From contig CACZFI010000005.1 in assembly GCA_902780405.1 (NCBI GenBank), positions 104,626-168,625 of the forward strand: a stretch of 64,000 bases of DNA, written 5' to 3'. Each line of letters begins with the position of its first letter. The first letter of the stretch is position 1. Made by a program: the position numbers and the translations under genes. Origin of the DNA: an uncultured Lachnospiraceae bacterium (GTDB lineage: Bacteria > Bacillota > Clostridia > Lachnospirales > Lachnospiraceae). This document shows, one piece after another, positions 56,549 through 64,000 of this stretch. The notes below the pieces were generated by a model, which was not told the DNA's origin, searched no databases, and saw only the letters and a list, made by a program, of their open reading frames with translations.

Positions 56549-57736
56549 ATGGCAAAGGAAAAGTTTAACAGATCCAAACCCCATTGTAACATTGGTACAA
56601 TCGGTCACGTAGACCACGGTAAAACCACTCTTACCGCTGCAATCACCAAGGTTCTTGCTGCAAGAGTTGCAGGTAACACCGCTACTGACTTCGAGAATAT
56701 CGATAAGGCACCCGAGGAGAGAGAGAGAGGTATCACCATCTCTACCGCTCACGTTGAGTACGAGACAGAGAAGAGACACTACGCTCACGTTGACTGCCCG
56801 GGCCATGCTGACTACGTAAAGAACATGATCACAGGTGCTGCTCAGATGGATGGTGCTATCCTCGTAGTAGCTGCTACCGACGGTGTTATGGCTCAGACCA
56901 AGGAGCACATCCTTCTTTCCCGTCAGGTAGGTGTACCTTACATCGTAGTATTCCTTAACAAGTGCGATATGGTTGACGATCCTGAGCTTCTTGAGCTCGT
57001 AGAGATGGAAGTTACCGAGCAGCTTGAGGAGTATGGTTTCACAGATTGCCCGATCATCAAGGGTTCCGCTCTTAAGGCTCTTGAGGATCCCAACGGCGAG
57101 TGGGGCGACAAGATCATGGAGCTCATGAGCACTGTTGATGAGTACATCCCTGATCCTCAGAGAGACGTAGATAAGGACTTCATCATGCCTGTAGAGGACG
57201 TATTCACCATCACAGGTCGTGGTACTGTAGCAACAGGTAGAGTAGAGCAGGGTACAATCCATCTTAACGACGAAGTTGAGATCGTAGGTATCAAGCCCGA
57301 GAAGATGAAGACAACCGTAACCGGTATCGAGATGTTCCGTAAGCTCCTCGACGAAGGCCAGGCCGGTGATAACATCGGTGCACTCCTTCGTGGTGTTAAG
57401 AGAGAAGAGATCGTTCGTGGACAGGTTCTTTGTAAGCCCGGTACAGTTACCTGCCATACAAAGTTCACCGCTCAGGTATACGTTCTTACCAAGGACGAGG
57501 GTGGTCGTCACACACCTTTCTTCAACAACTATCGTCCTCAGTTCTACTTCAGAACAACTGACGTTACCGGTGTTTGCAACCTTCCCGCAGGCACAGAAAT
57601 GTGCATGCCCGGCGATAACGTAGAGATGACCATCGAGCTCATCCATCCGATCGCTATGGATCAGGGTCTTACATTCGCTATCCGTGAGGGTGGTCACACT
57701 GTAGGATCAGGACGTGTTGCTACCATCATTGAGTAA
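56549..57736 (+). CDS. tuf: elongation factor Tu
   Basis: Carries aminoacyl-tRNA to the ribosome; 395 residues. GTPase motifs [22 protein letters not shown] and NKCDMVDD are canonical, as are domains II and III. AAGGAGGAATTTTTC precedes the ATG. Codon use is strongly biased, as expected for a highly expressed gene. A terminator follows. Confidence 0.98.
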   Translation: MAKEKFNRSKPHCNIGTIGHVDHGKTTLTAAITKVLAARVAGNTATDFENIDKAPEERERGITISTAHVEYETEKRHYAHVDCPGHADYVKNMITGAAQMDGAILVVAATDGVMAQTKEHILLSRQVGVPYIVVFLNKCDMVDDPELLELVEMEVTEQLEEYGFTDCPIIKGSALKALEDPNGEWGDKIMELMSTVDEYIPDPQRDVDKDFIMPVEDVFTITGRGTVATGRVEQGTIHLNDEVEIVGIKPEKMKTTVTGIEMFRKLLDEGQAGDNIGALLRGVKREEIVRGQVLCKPGTVTCHTKFTAQVYVLTKDEGGRHTPFFNNYRPQFYFRTTDVTGVCNLPAGTEMCMPGDNVEMTIELIHPIAMDQGLTFAIREGGHTVGSGRVATIIE

Positions 57737-57779
57737 CATCCACGTTAGCTTTGAGCTAAACGCATAAAAACACAAATGA

Positions 57780-57816
57780 AACAGCCACTGCAAGCTTGCT
57801 TGCATGTGGCTGTTTT
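57780..57816 (+). terminator. Intrinsic terminator after tuf
   Basis: AACAGCCACTGCAAG-CTTG-CTTGCATGTGGCTGTT plus T-run. Confidence 0.9.
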
Positions 57817-57852
57817 TGCTTATGTTTTTGCGGCGACCCGGCGGAACCGGGG

Positions 57853-57882
57853 TTGGTGCGCCGGGTGCGTTTGTGGTATAAT
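57853..57882 (+). promoter_or_regulatory. Promoter of the 57936 membrane-protein gene
   Basis: TTGGTG, 18 bp, TATAAT (57877-57882) with an extended TGG ahead of the -10 box. Confidence 0.6.
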
Positions 57883-57935
57883 CGTAAACGATGCTAGTGG
57901 TAAGTGATGGAAACATAACAAGAAAAGAGGGGCAT

Positions 57936-59672
57936 ATGGCAGATACAAAGACGAAAAAAGCAAAAAAAGAAAAGGTGAAGGTTGAGTACGATGTGGACAA
58001 TATCTCCGGACTCGGCAAGAAGAAGGCGCCGGTGAAGGTAAGCGGGGGCGGCATTCTCAAGGTGCTGATCCTGCTTGCGTGCGAGGCAATCTTCTACTAC
58101 GCCGAGACGCCGGCCATCAATATCCACAATCGCGGATTCTATATGTGGCTGATCGTGACGCTGATCATCATCTCCGTACTGTTTGCGGGAAGCGGTGTCG
58201 CAACCATCGGAAAGAATCTGAAGAACGGCGATACGCCGGGCTTAAAGCAGGCATTCAAGAAGACCGGAGTGACGCTCGGTCTTGCAGCGGTCACATTTCT
58301 TGTGATGGTGATCGGAGGAATTGCTTCATCAAAGTTTTTCAACGCATCCCGCTATGCGTCCGTAATTGACATTTCTGAGGCTGATTTCGCAACAGAGGTA
58401 CCGGAGAGCGAAAATGTGTCAAACATCGCTCTGATGGACACAGACAGCGCGAGAATCATAGGTGCGCGTGCGGTGGGATCGCTCTCGGACGTGGTGAGCC
58501 AGTTTGAGGTCTCCGAGAACTACAGTACCATCGACTTAAACGGCGCGCCCATGAAGGTGACGTCCCTTGCGTACGCAGGTTTCTTCAAGTATATGAATAA
58601 TCGCAAGACCGGCGTTCCCGGCTATGTACTGGTAGACCCCGTGAAGAACGAGGCAAAGTATATCAAGCTCGAGAAACCGATGCGCTATGTGCCTTCGGCT
58701 TACTTTAACGACAATCTGGAACGTCACGTGCAGATGAAGTACCCGACTGCGTTGATCGACGGCTATCATTTTGAGATCGATAACGATGGCAACCCGTATT
58801 ACATTTGCCCTGTTATGACCTCTCACGCAGGACTCTTCGGCGCTATGGACGTGAAGGGGATCATCCTCTGCGATCCCTGCACGGGAGACTGTGATTATAT
58901 GGATGTGGCAGATGTTCCGAACTGGGTGGATCGCGTCTACGACGGTGATCTCGCAACGCAGAAGTACAACTGGTACGGAACTTTGTCCGGCGGTTACTGG
59001 AACAGCGTTTTCGGCAACAAGGGATGCAAGGTCACGACCGACGATTACGGTTATAAGGTGATGGACGGCGATGTCTATGTATATACAGGCGTCACCTCGG
59101 TGAACGGTGACGAGAGTAACATCGGATTTGTTCTGATGAATTCAAGAACCGGAAAGTCCAAGTACTTCCCCATCGCCGGTGCGGAAGAGCATTCCGCTAT
59201 GTCCGCTGCCGAAGGACAGGTGCAGAACTTAGGGTATATCGCGTCCTTCCCTTCCCTGGTGAATGTAAACGGTATCCCGACATACATCATGGTACTGAAG
59301 GACAATGCCGGCCTGGTGAAGATGTACGCCATGGTCAACGTTGAAAAATACAACATCGTTGCCACCGGCACCACGCAGAAGGAAGCACTGGCAAGCTACC
59401 GCAAGCTGCTTGCATCCGAGGGCCTGATCGATGCGAAGAAAACCGCATCCGACGACACGCCCTCTGCGGATATTACGATCGCAACCGTCCGCTACGTGAC
59501 GACGGAGGGCGAGACCTACGTTTACATCACAGACGCGAAGGGCGATGTCTACAAGTCCCTCTTTGCCGATGATGAGACCTTGATCTTCCTGGATGAGGGT
59601 GACAAGATCAAGGTATACTACGCGGAAAATGAAAACGGAATCCGGACACTCATTTCCTATGAAATGAAGTAG
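57936..59672 (+). CDS. Membrane protein with large extracellular domain, unknown function
   Basis: A 578-residue protein. The first 35 residues are Lys-rich and cytoplasmic. Three membrane spans are predicted: ILKVLILLACEAIFYY (about 39-56), MWLIVTLIIISVLFAG (about 68-86) and GLAAVTFLVMVIGGIA (about 114-130). About 440 residues follow, presumed outside, beta-rich with repeated sequences of the GYHFEIDNDGNPYYICPVM and SRTGKSKYFPIAG kind, which suggests a repeated-strand fold. I do not recognise a named family. ATG 57936 is preferred over the upstream frame start because AGAGGGGC is placed correctly and the Lys-rich start is natural. It appears to be a single-gene unit. Confidence 0.78.
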   Translation: MADTKTKKAKKEKVKVEYDVDNISGLGKKKAPVKVSGGGILKVLILLACEAIFYYAETPAINIHNRGFYMWLIVTLIIISVLFAGSGVATIGKNLKNGDTPGLKQAFKKTGVTLGLAAVTFLVMVIGGIASSKFFNASRYASVIDISEADFATEVPESENVSNIALMDTDSARIIGARAVGSLSDVVSQFEVSENYSTIDLNGAPMKVTSLAYAGFFKYMNNRKTGVPGYVLVDPVKNEAKYIKLEKPMRYVPSAYFNDNLERHVQMKYPTALIDGYHFEIDNDGNPYYICPVMTSHAGLFGAMDVKGIILCDPCTGDCDYMDVADVPNWVDRVYDGDLATQKYNWYGTLSGGYWNSVFGNKGCKVTTDDYGYKVMDGDVYVYTGVTSVNGDESNIGFVLMNSRTGKSKYFPIAGAEEHSAMSAAEGQVQNLGYIASFPSLVNVNGIPTYIMVLKDNAGLVKMYAMVNVEKYNIVATGTTQKEALASYRKLLASEGLIDAKKTASDDTPSADITIATVRYVTTEGETYVYITDAKGDVYKSLFADDETLIFLDEGDKIKVYYAENENGIRTLISYEMK

Positions 59673-59753
59673 TGCGGAGTCGTGCGGCAGACGTTGGGAT
59701 GCATCGAGGATCGGGTGTACACGAGATGCATCATCCGGGGAGGTGTCGGTTTT

Positions 59754-60518
59754 ATGAATTATTTTGTGGAAGGACTGCAGGGCAGCGGAAAAAGCACACT
59801 GGTACGGAAACTTTCTGAGAAGTACCCGGATTATAAAGCCATATGCGAAGGAGATTATTCTCCTGTGGAACTTGCATGGTGCGCCTATGTGGACTTGGAC
59901 ACATACGGGGCAATCCTTGCAAAGTACGACAGCATCAAAGCTGAGATAGAGGCCAAAAGCTTTGAGGAAGACGGCCGTAGGATCATTTGCTATACAAAGA
60001 TACTCACGGATATTCCCGGCTTCCACAAGGACCTTGAACAATATGAGATCTATAACGGCCGGTTGGACCCGAAGAGTTTCAAAGAGATTATTCTCAGGCG
60101 ATTCGGAAATTGGACCGGTGACGGCTGTATATTTGAATGCTCCGTATTTCAGAATATCGTGGAAGACATGCTCCTGTTTCAGGTGTGTGAAGACCGGCAG
60201 ATCGTGGAATTCTACCGGGAAGTGAAAGATGCGCTCGCAGGTAAGGATTATCGGATCCTCTATCTTGCGTCGGACGACATCGCCGCCAACATCGAGGTGA
60301 TCAGAAAAGAGCGATCGGACGAGCAGGGCAATGAGATGTGGTTTCCCCTGATGCTTCGATATTTTGATGAGTCGCCCTATGCGAAAAATTGTCGGCTGTC
60401 TGGCCAGGACGACCTGCTTGCACATTTTAAACACAGGCAGGAACTCGAACTCGAAATCTGCAGGGACGTCTTTGCAGATCACTATTCACTGCTGAAATCG
60501 AAGGATTACAGTATCTGA
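59754..60518 (+). CDS. P-loop kinase-like protein (deoxynucleoside/thymidylate kinase-like fold)
   Basis: A 254-residue protein starting MNYFVEGLQGSGKSTLVRKL, a Walker A loop at residues 7-14. Later IFECSVFQNIVEDML resembles the substrate/lid region of nucleoside-kinase-like enzymes. The fold type is clear but the substrate is not; nucleotide, antibiotic or shikimate-like substrates are all possible. The ATG at 59754 is set by GGGGAGGTG upstream; an in-frame codon at 59682 has no site. No operon partner is evident, with 81 bp before and 161 bp after it. Confidence 0.75.
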   Translation: MNYFVEGLQGSGKSTLVRKLSEKYPDYKAICEGDYSPVELAWCAYVDLDTYGAILAKYDSIKAEIEAKSFEEDGRRIICYTKILTDIPGFHKDLEQYEIYNGRLDPKSFKEIILRRFGNWTGDGCIFECSVFQNIVEDMLLFQVCEDRQIVEFYREVKDALAGKDYRILYLASDDIAANIEVIRKERSDEQGNEMWFPLMLRYFDESPYAKNCRLSGQDDLLAHFKHRQELELEICRDVFADHYSLLKSKDYSI

Positions 60519-60679
60519 GAAGAAGGTGAGTTTTGGCATATGTCATAAATTGTTCGATCGCGGATCCGTCCGGATGTATTCTCATGTGTAGGCAGAATCT
60601 CGGATTCGCTGCCGACGGTTTTTATAACTTTAATATCTGTACGAATCGTATAGAACATAAACAGAAGGGAAGAATAAAA

Positions 60680-61291
60680 ATGCAAAACGTAAACATTGAT
60701 GGAATTGCAAACTTGAACACTGTGAAGGCTTTATTTGCCGAATTGAACTGCCTCGGCAACGATAACTGTTTTCTTGTGGTGCAGAACTTTGATTATATGG
60801 GAGCGCTTGCGGGATCACAGGGACAGATACTTAAGACAAATTCCGCGATCGCAGGCGCAAAAGCCGGCGGTGTGGGCGGCGGAATCGTCGGAGGCGTTGT
60901 CGGAGGTGCTGTGTCTAACGCAGTAAACAAAGCGGTTCAGGAGTTCCATGATTCTTTGGATGAGAAGAAGAAAATTGTCTTTGATACAACGGTTTACGGC
61001 GGATACCTTGTGAATATAGTTCCGGACGGAATCGGCATTATCCCGCTTTCCAACGGCGGTAAACTGACCCCTTCGATCAAGAATTTCATCACGGATATCG
61101 AGCATTTCGTATTCTTTGGCAAAGATGAACTCGCATCCGTCAAGCTTGAGAAACTTCCGCTCAGAATGTCAACCAAAAAACTTGCCGTTCGTTTTAAAGG
61201 CATGACAGATTCATGTCCGAACTGGGTCTGTCCCGCGAAGCACAAACTGGTGCCTTATCAGGCAGAGAATTTCAAAAAACTTCAGAAATAA
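60680..61291 (+). CDS. Glycine-zipper protein, unknown function
   Basis: A 203-residue protein I do not recognise. Residues about 45-80 form a glycine zipper (AIAGAKAGGVGGGIVGGVVG), a pattern often found in membrane-inserting or oligomerising segments. The C-terminal half is mixed alpha/beta with a CPNWVCPAKHK stretch near residue 180, whose two Cys could bind metal or form a disulfide. AAGGGAAG precedes the ATG at 60680; the frame is open further upstream but lacks a ribosome site. It may attach to membranes from the cytoplasm. The following 170 bp (61292-61461) show no gene. Confidence 0.68.
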   Translation: MQNVNIDGIANLNTVKALFAELNCLGNDNCFLVVQNFDYMGALAGSQGQILKTNSAIAGAKAGGVGGGIVGGVVGGAVSNAVNKAVQEFHDSLDEKKKIVFDTTVYGGYLVNIVPDGIGIIPLSNGGKLTPSIKNFITDIEHFVFFGKDELASVKLEKLPLRMSTKKLAVRFKGMTDSCPNWVCPAKHKLVPYQAENFKKLQK

Positions 61292-61461
61292 TCCGAACTG
61301 CGTCTCGCGTAGTCGGAAGCGCGTGGGGACGGAATCGTGAAGGCCGAACACACTTTATTTGAAGGACGAGACCAAGTATACCGGATACGCAGGCAGAAAA
61401 GCGTCCTGTCTAAGATAAATTTGCTGAAGCGATCTGTTTTGCGTAAGAACAGGAGTAAGAG

Positions 61462-61905
61462 ATGAAAATCGCCGAGGTCAAAGAGCACAAAAAGGAATAC
61501 CTGGACCTTCTGCTGCTGGCGGACGAGCAGGAAGACATGATCGACCGTTATCTCGATCGAGGCAAAATGTACATTCTTGATGACGATGGAGTCAAGTGCG
61601 AATGTGTGATTACGGATGAAGGAAACGGTGTGCTTGAAATCAAGAATATCGCAACTGCCCCGGAATCCCAAGGAAAAGGTTATGCAAAATGCATGATTGA
61701 TTTTCTGGTCAGTACATACGGGTCGCGGTATTCGATCCTGCAAGTCGGAACCGGTGACAGTCCGCTGACGATCCCCTTCTACGAAAAGTGTGGTTTCGTT
61801 CGATCGCACAGCATTCCGGGTTTCTTCACGGAGAACTACGACCACCCGATTTACGAGTGCGGCGTGCAGTTGATCGATATGGTGTATCTGCAGAAGAAGC
61901 TTTAG
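61462..61905 (+). CDS. GNAT-family N-acetyltransferase
   Basis: A 147-residue protein with the acetyl-CoA-binding motif A region IKNIATAPESQGKGYAKCMI (near residues 64-83; Q/RxxGxG/A is QGKGYA) and the motif B-like FYEKCGF near 112. The substrate is not apparent. Its start follows AGGAGTAAG. The end is 28 bp before the 53-bp repeat array 2, and no terminator hairpin precedes that array. Confidence 0.85.
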   Translation: MKIAEVKEHKKEYLDLLLLADEQEDMIDRYLDRGKMYILDDDGVKCECVITDEGNGVLEIKNIATAPESQGKGYAKCMIDFLVSTYGSRYSILQVGTGDSPLTIPFYEKCGFVRSHSIPGFFTENYDHPIYECGVQLIDMVYLQKKL

Positions 61906-61932
61906 GAGCCACTTGCTTGCTTTTTCTTTTTC

Positions 61933-62416
61933 GTCCGTGCTTTTGTGGCGCTTGTACGGACTGAATAGCTTCCCGGAGTCATTTAGTCCGTGCTTTACTG
62001 GCGCTTGCACGGACTGAATAGCTTCCCGGAGTCATTTAGTCCGTGCTTTACTGGCGCTTGCACGGACTAAATAGCTTCCCGTGGTCATATCGTCCGTGCT
62101 TTTGTGGCCCTTGCACGGACTAATTAGCTTCCCAGGGTCATTCTGTCCGTGCTTTACTGGTGCTTGCACGGACTGAAAAGCTTCCTGGAGTCATTTCGTC
62201 CGTACTTTACTGGCGCTTGCACGGACTAAATAGCTTCCCGTGGTCATATCGTCCGTGTTTTTTTGTACTTGCACGGACTAATAAGGTTGCCAGGGACATT
62301 TCGTCCGTGCTTTACTGGCGTTTGCTCGGACTGAATAGCTTCCCAGAGTCATTTCGTCCGTGCTTTACTGGAACTTGCACGGACAAATTAGCTTCCTGGA
62401 CACATTTTGTCCGTTG
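61933..62416. repeat. 53-bp tandem repeat array 2 (inverted relative to arrays 1 and 3)
   Basis: Box GTCCGTGC (or close variant) begins at 61933, 61986, 62039, 62092, 62145, 62198, 62251, 62303, 62356 and 62409: 53 bp each time except one 52-bp step. Unit: GTCCGTGC, 13-nt linker (TTTACTGGCGCTT type), GCACGGAC, 24-nt linker (type with ATAGCTTCCCGGAGTCATTT). The linker is the reverse complement type of the GAGACCGGGAAGCT linker in arrays 1 and 3, so this array points the other way. Only that linker type is used here, with no alternation. Confidence 0.95.
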
Positions 62417-62469
62417 CATAAGAAACTTCGGGTCTGCAAGTGAACGGGATGCATAAACGGACGTAGAAT

Positions 62470-62512
62470 ATATACCCTCTTTAGCGGATGACCGTTAAAG
62501 AGGGCATATTTT
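62470..62512 (-). terminator. Terminator for the nuclease-like gene
   Basis: TATACCCTCTTTA ... TAAAGAGGGCATA with flanking T/A runs; placed right after the stop of the minus-strand gene and usable from either side. Confidence 0.7.
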
Positions 62513-62518
62513 TGTGGA

Positions 62519-63322
62519 TTAGTCGGCATTCAGAAAGTAGTGGGAGATCATCCGCTCGACCAGACGCGTATCCAATGGGGTTTGGGTGGATTCAAAGGTG
62601 TAAATCATGCGTTCGCCTTGGAAGATACCGGCTTTTTCGTATTGCTGAATCTTGTGAAGTGCATTTTTCAGATAGTCAGGGGAATCCATCATGCCGAGAT
62701 GCTCCCAATAGAATTCGGTTCGGGTGTCCGTGTCAAGAATTGTGAAATCCGGATGCACGAGCATGGAACCCACAAGAAGCGGCTTTTCATATCGGTATGG
62801 CACTCCGGCCTGATTCATAGCGTCTGCAATAATCTTTTCCGATTTTGAGCGGACACGCTCGCCGCGCTGGGTATAGATCTCATTTGTGAAATCCGCGAAG
62901 GGTTTGGTTTGATAGGTCGCGTTCATCCAGTTTTCAATGTAGGAATCGTTTGGAAGAATCACAGGAACAATAAGGGATTTGCGCAGCTCGTTTTGCGTTT
63001 CGTAGACGGAACCGAGTTCCTTGTACACAGATTTGAAGTAAAGCGGATTCTGCTGAAGTTGACGGAATGCATGCTTTGCCGTGCTCAACAGTTCTTGCTC
63101 GTAGTCGCGCTGCGCCAGTGCCTGTGCAAGCGCACGCTCTTTTTTCTTTATGTAGGTGCCATTCTGACTTTTGCAATTCTCGTGACAGTGATAATACTGA
63201 ATGGCCGTTCTGCATTTTGAAATCCGTAGATTCCCTTTCGGCGCAGTTTCGAGGCCCACAGTTAATTGCTGCTCAAGCTTGATCAAGAGTTCCTGGATTG
63301 TTTTGTAAGTGTTTGTGTTCAT
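62519..63322 (-). CDS. PD-(D/E)XK nuclease-like protein
   Basis: A 267-residue protein. The last 110 residues carry a restriction-endonuclease-like pattern: RSKSEKIIADAMNQAGVPY (Glu in the first helix), YEKPLLVGSMLVHPDFTI (Asp), then FYWEHLGMMDSPDY (Glu-His). This order (SE...YExPL...PDF...WEHLG) is typical of PD-(D/E)XK-fold proteins of the DUF-type linked to restriction or repair. The first 150 residues are helical, with CRTAIQYYHCHENC as a possible Cys/His metal site. It is framed by 53-bp arrays 2 and 3 in opposite orientation. The ATG at 63322 is preferred over 63331 because AAGG is 9 bp upstream of it and directly abuts the other. The start region is repeated upstream as a minisatellite. 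Function is inferred. Confidence 0.7.
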   Translation of the reverse strand: MNTNTYKTIQELLIKLEQQLTVGLETAPKGNLRISKCRTAIQYYHCHENCKSQNGTYIKKKERALAQALAQRDYEQELLSTAKHAFRQLQQNPLYFKSVYKELGSVYETQNELRKSLIVPVILPNDSYIENWMNATYQTKPFADFTNEIYTQRGERVRSKSEKIIADAMNQAGVPYRYEKPLLVGSMLVHPDFTILDTDTRTEFYWEHLGMMDSPDYLKNALHKIQQYEKAGIFQGERMIYTFESTQTPLDTRLVERMISHYFLNAD

Positions 63323-63664
63323 GATGTTCATCCTTTCCTTGGTTGATTAAATGCGTCAGTGTTCATCGTGGTAGTCTTTTTGTGCTTCGCAAGCGTCGGT
63401 GTTCACGGTGGCAGACTTTTTTGTTTCGTAAGAGTAAGTGCTCACGGAGGAAGACTCTTTTTGTGTTTCGTAAGAGTTGGTGCTCTCGGTGGCAGACAAC
63501 GTCTTGTCGTATCGAAAGTGCTTGTGTTCATGATGTTTATCCTTTCTTTGGCTGCTTTGAAAGTGCTTGTGTTCATGATGCTCATCGTTTCTTGGATTGA
63601 TTTGAAAATGTTTGTGTTCATGATGTTCACCCTTTCTATGGTTGCTTTGTAAGTGTTTGGGTTC
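63315..63664 (-). repeat. Minisatellite made of copies of the nuclease gene's start region
   Basis: The motif GTGTTCATGATG (plus strand) or close variants begins at 63315, 63359, 63399, 63438, 63480, 63524, 63569, 63614 and 63659, spacing 39 to 45 bp. Read on the minus strand, the upper units are AAAGGRTGAACATC, ATG, AACACAAACAC and about ten codons that resemble the gene's own first codons (MNTNTYKTIQE against MNTNIFKSIQE and MNPNTYKATIE). The units nearest the gene are more diverged (SYETQK and SATVNT reading). The best copies are 45 bp, which keeps reading frame, so short open frames run through the array. Confidence 0.85.
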
Positions 63665-63701
63665 ATGGTGTGTATCTTTTCTTTGATTTTTTTTTGTTGT
63701 T

Positions 63702-64000
63702 GTACGGACTGAAGAGGAAAAGTAAGCGAGTAGGTCCGTGCGGAGGAAGGGGAAGTACGGACGAAATGAGACCGGGAAGCTAAATAGTCCGTGCGGAGGA
63801 AGGGAAAGTACGGACGAAAGAGGAAAAGTAAGCGAGTAGGTCCGTGCGGAGGAAGGGAAAGTACGGACGAAATGAGACCGGGAAGCTAATTCGTCCGTGC
63901 AGGGGCGAGAAAAGTACGGACGGAAGAGGGAAAGTAAGCGGTTAGGTCCGTACAAGGATGAGGAAAACACGGACGAAATGAGACCAGGAAGCTAATTCGT
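63702..64000. repeat. 53-bp tandem repeat array 3 (runs off the window)
   Basis: Box GTACGGAC begins at 63702, 63755, 63808, 63861, 63914 and (as ACACGGAC) 63967: exactly 53 bp each step. The 24-nt linkers alternate strictly between a GAGACCGGGAAGCT type and a GAGGAAAAGTAAGCG type. Inverse boxes GTCCGTGC/GTCCGTAC and 13-nt linkers follow as in array 1, with the same orientation. The array continues past the right edge. Confidence 0.95.

Noticed and set aside
56498..57697. Minus-strand open frame of 399 codons opposite tuf
   Set aside because: It is a mirror of tuf codon bias with no ribosome site and no recognisable protein. Similar mirrors opposite rpoC (47573-48673), the ChW gene (28521-29534) and 59229-60482 were dropped for the same reason.
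59673..59753. Possible hairpin with GATGCATC half-sites before the P-loop kinase gene
   Set aside because: The half-site is self-complementary and short; there is no T-run or known leader form, so I do not call it an element.
61933..62416. CRISPR array
   Set aside because: The regular spacing suggested it, but both the boxes and the linkers are conserved, the boxes alternate in orientation, and no cas gene is near.
63442..63666. A 74-residue minus-strand peptide gene upstream of the nuclease gene
   Set aside because: It is made of the minisatellite units and cannot be told apart from repeat-derived frames; it is reported as a repeat instead.
1..64000. tRNA, rRNA, integrase, transposase or prophage genes
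   Set aside because: None was found on reading both strands; T-box and common riboswitch patterns were also not recognised.

Overview
The window looks like chromosomal DNA of a Gram-positive anaerobe of the Clostridia, most likely Lachnospiraceae. This rests on a ferredoxin-linked pyruvate oxidoreductase operon, a glgC-glgD pair, spoVG, a rapZ-whiA-HPr-like cluster, HPr kinase, a CIRCE-controlled clpB, proteins with clostridial hydrophobic W (ChW) repeats, lipoproteins with Thr/Glu-rich stalks, and AGGAGG-type ribosome sites. Species cannot be told from the sequence alone. I saw no tRNA, rRNA, integrase, transposase, phage or CRISPR locus.

Layout. 1-5.2 kb: end of an ABC-F protein, trpS, then a convergent porC-porD-porA-porB operon (minus strand), with a ~180 bp imperfect fold-back element between them. 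5.2-11.7 kb: divergent unit with two unknown membrane proteins, an aconitase-family hydratase, NfeD, an SPFH protein and a small unknown. 11.8-14.5 kb: glgC, glgD, spoVG. 14.6-19.5 kb: hprK, a ROK glucokinase, murB, rapZ, whiA and an HPr-like protein that has Glu at the phospho-His position (Crh-like). 19.6-25.5 kb: a Sel1-repeat protein with a BlaI-type repressor, then clpB behind a perfect CIRCE. 25.7-40 kb: cell-surface region with two lipoproteins, two ChW proteins (914 and 2268 aa), a sortable surface protein and a GH13 glycosidase. 40-57.8 kb: information-processing block, L10 leader-rplJ-rplL, rpoB-rpoC, an inserted EAL-domain fusion protein, rpsL-rpsG-fusA, tuf. 57.9-64 kb: accessory genes (membrane protein, P-loop kinase, glycine-zipper protein, GNAT acetyltransferase, PD-(D/E)XK-like nuclease).

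The most unusual structure is a family of tandem repeat arrays with an exact 53 bp period (26682-27039, 61933-62416, 63702-64000 and beyond). Eight-base boxes GTCCGTGC and GTACGGAC/GCACGGAC alternate, separated by 13-nt and 24-nt linkers whose sequence is conserved. Two of these arrays lie in opposite orientation on either side of the nuclease-like gene, whose own start region is also amplified into a ~45 bp minisatellite. I know of no described element with this arrangement, but no search was possible. Other points of interest are the Crh-like HPr, the LacI-sensor/EAL/beta-helix fusion between rpoC and rpsL, an interspersed repeat on both sides of rpoBC, a scar resembling the end of clpB, and leader hairpins before rplJ and rpsL.

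Functional links: carbon-flux genes (por, glg, glucokinase, GH13, hprK and Crh-like HPr) suggest PTS-type catabolite signalling over glycogen and starch use; one imperfect cre-like site sits between the GH13 gene and a divergent lipoprotein gene. Gene calls rest on reading motifs; family names are by recognition, not database search.
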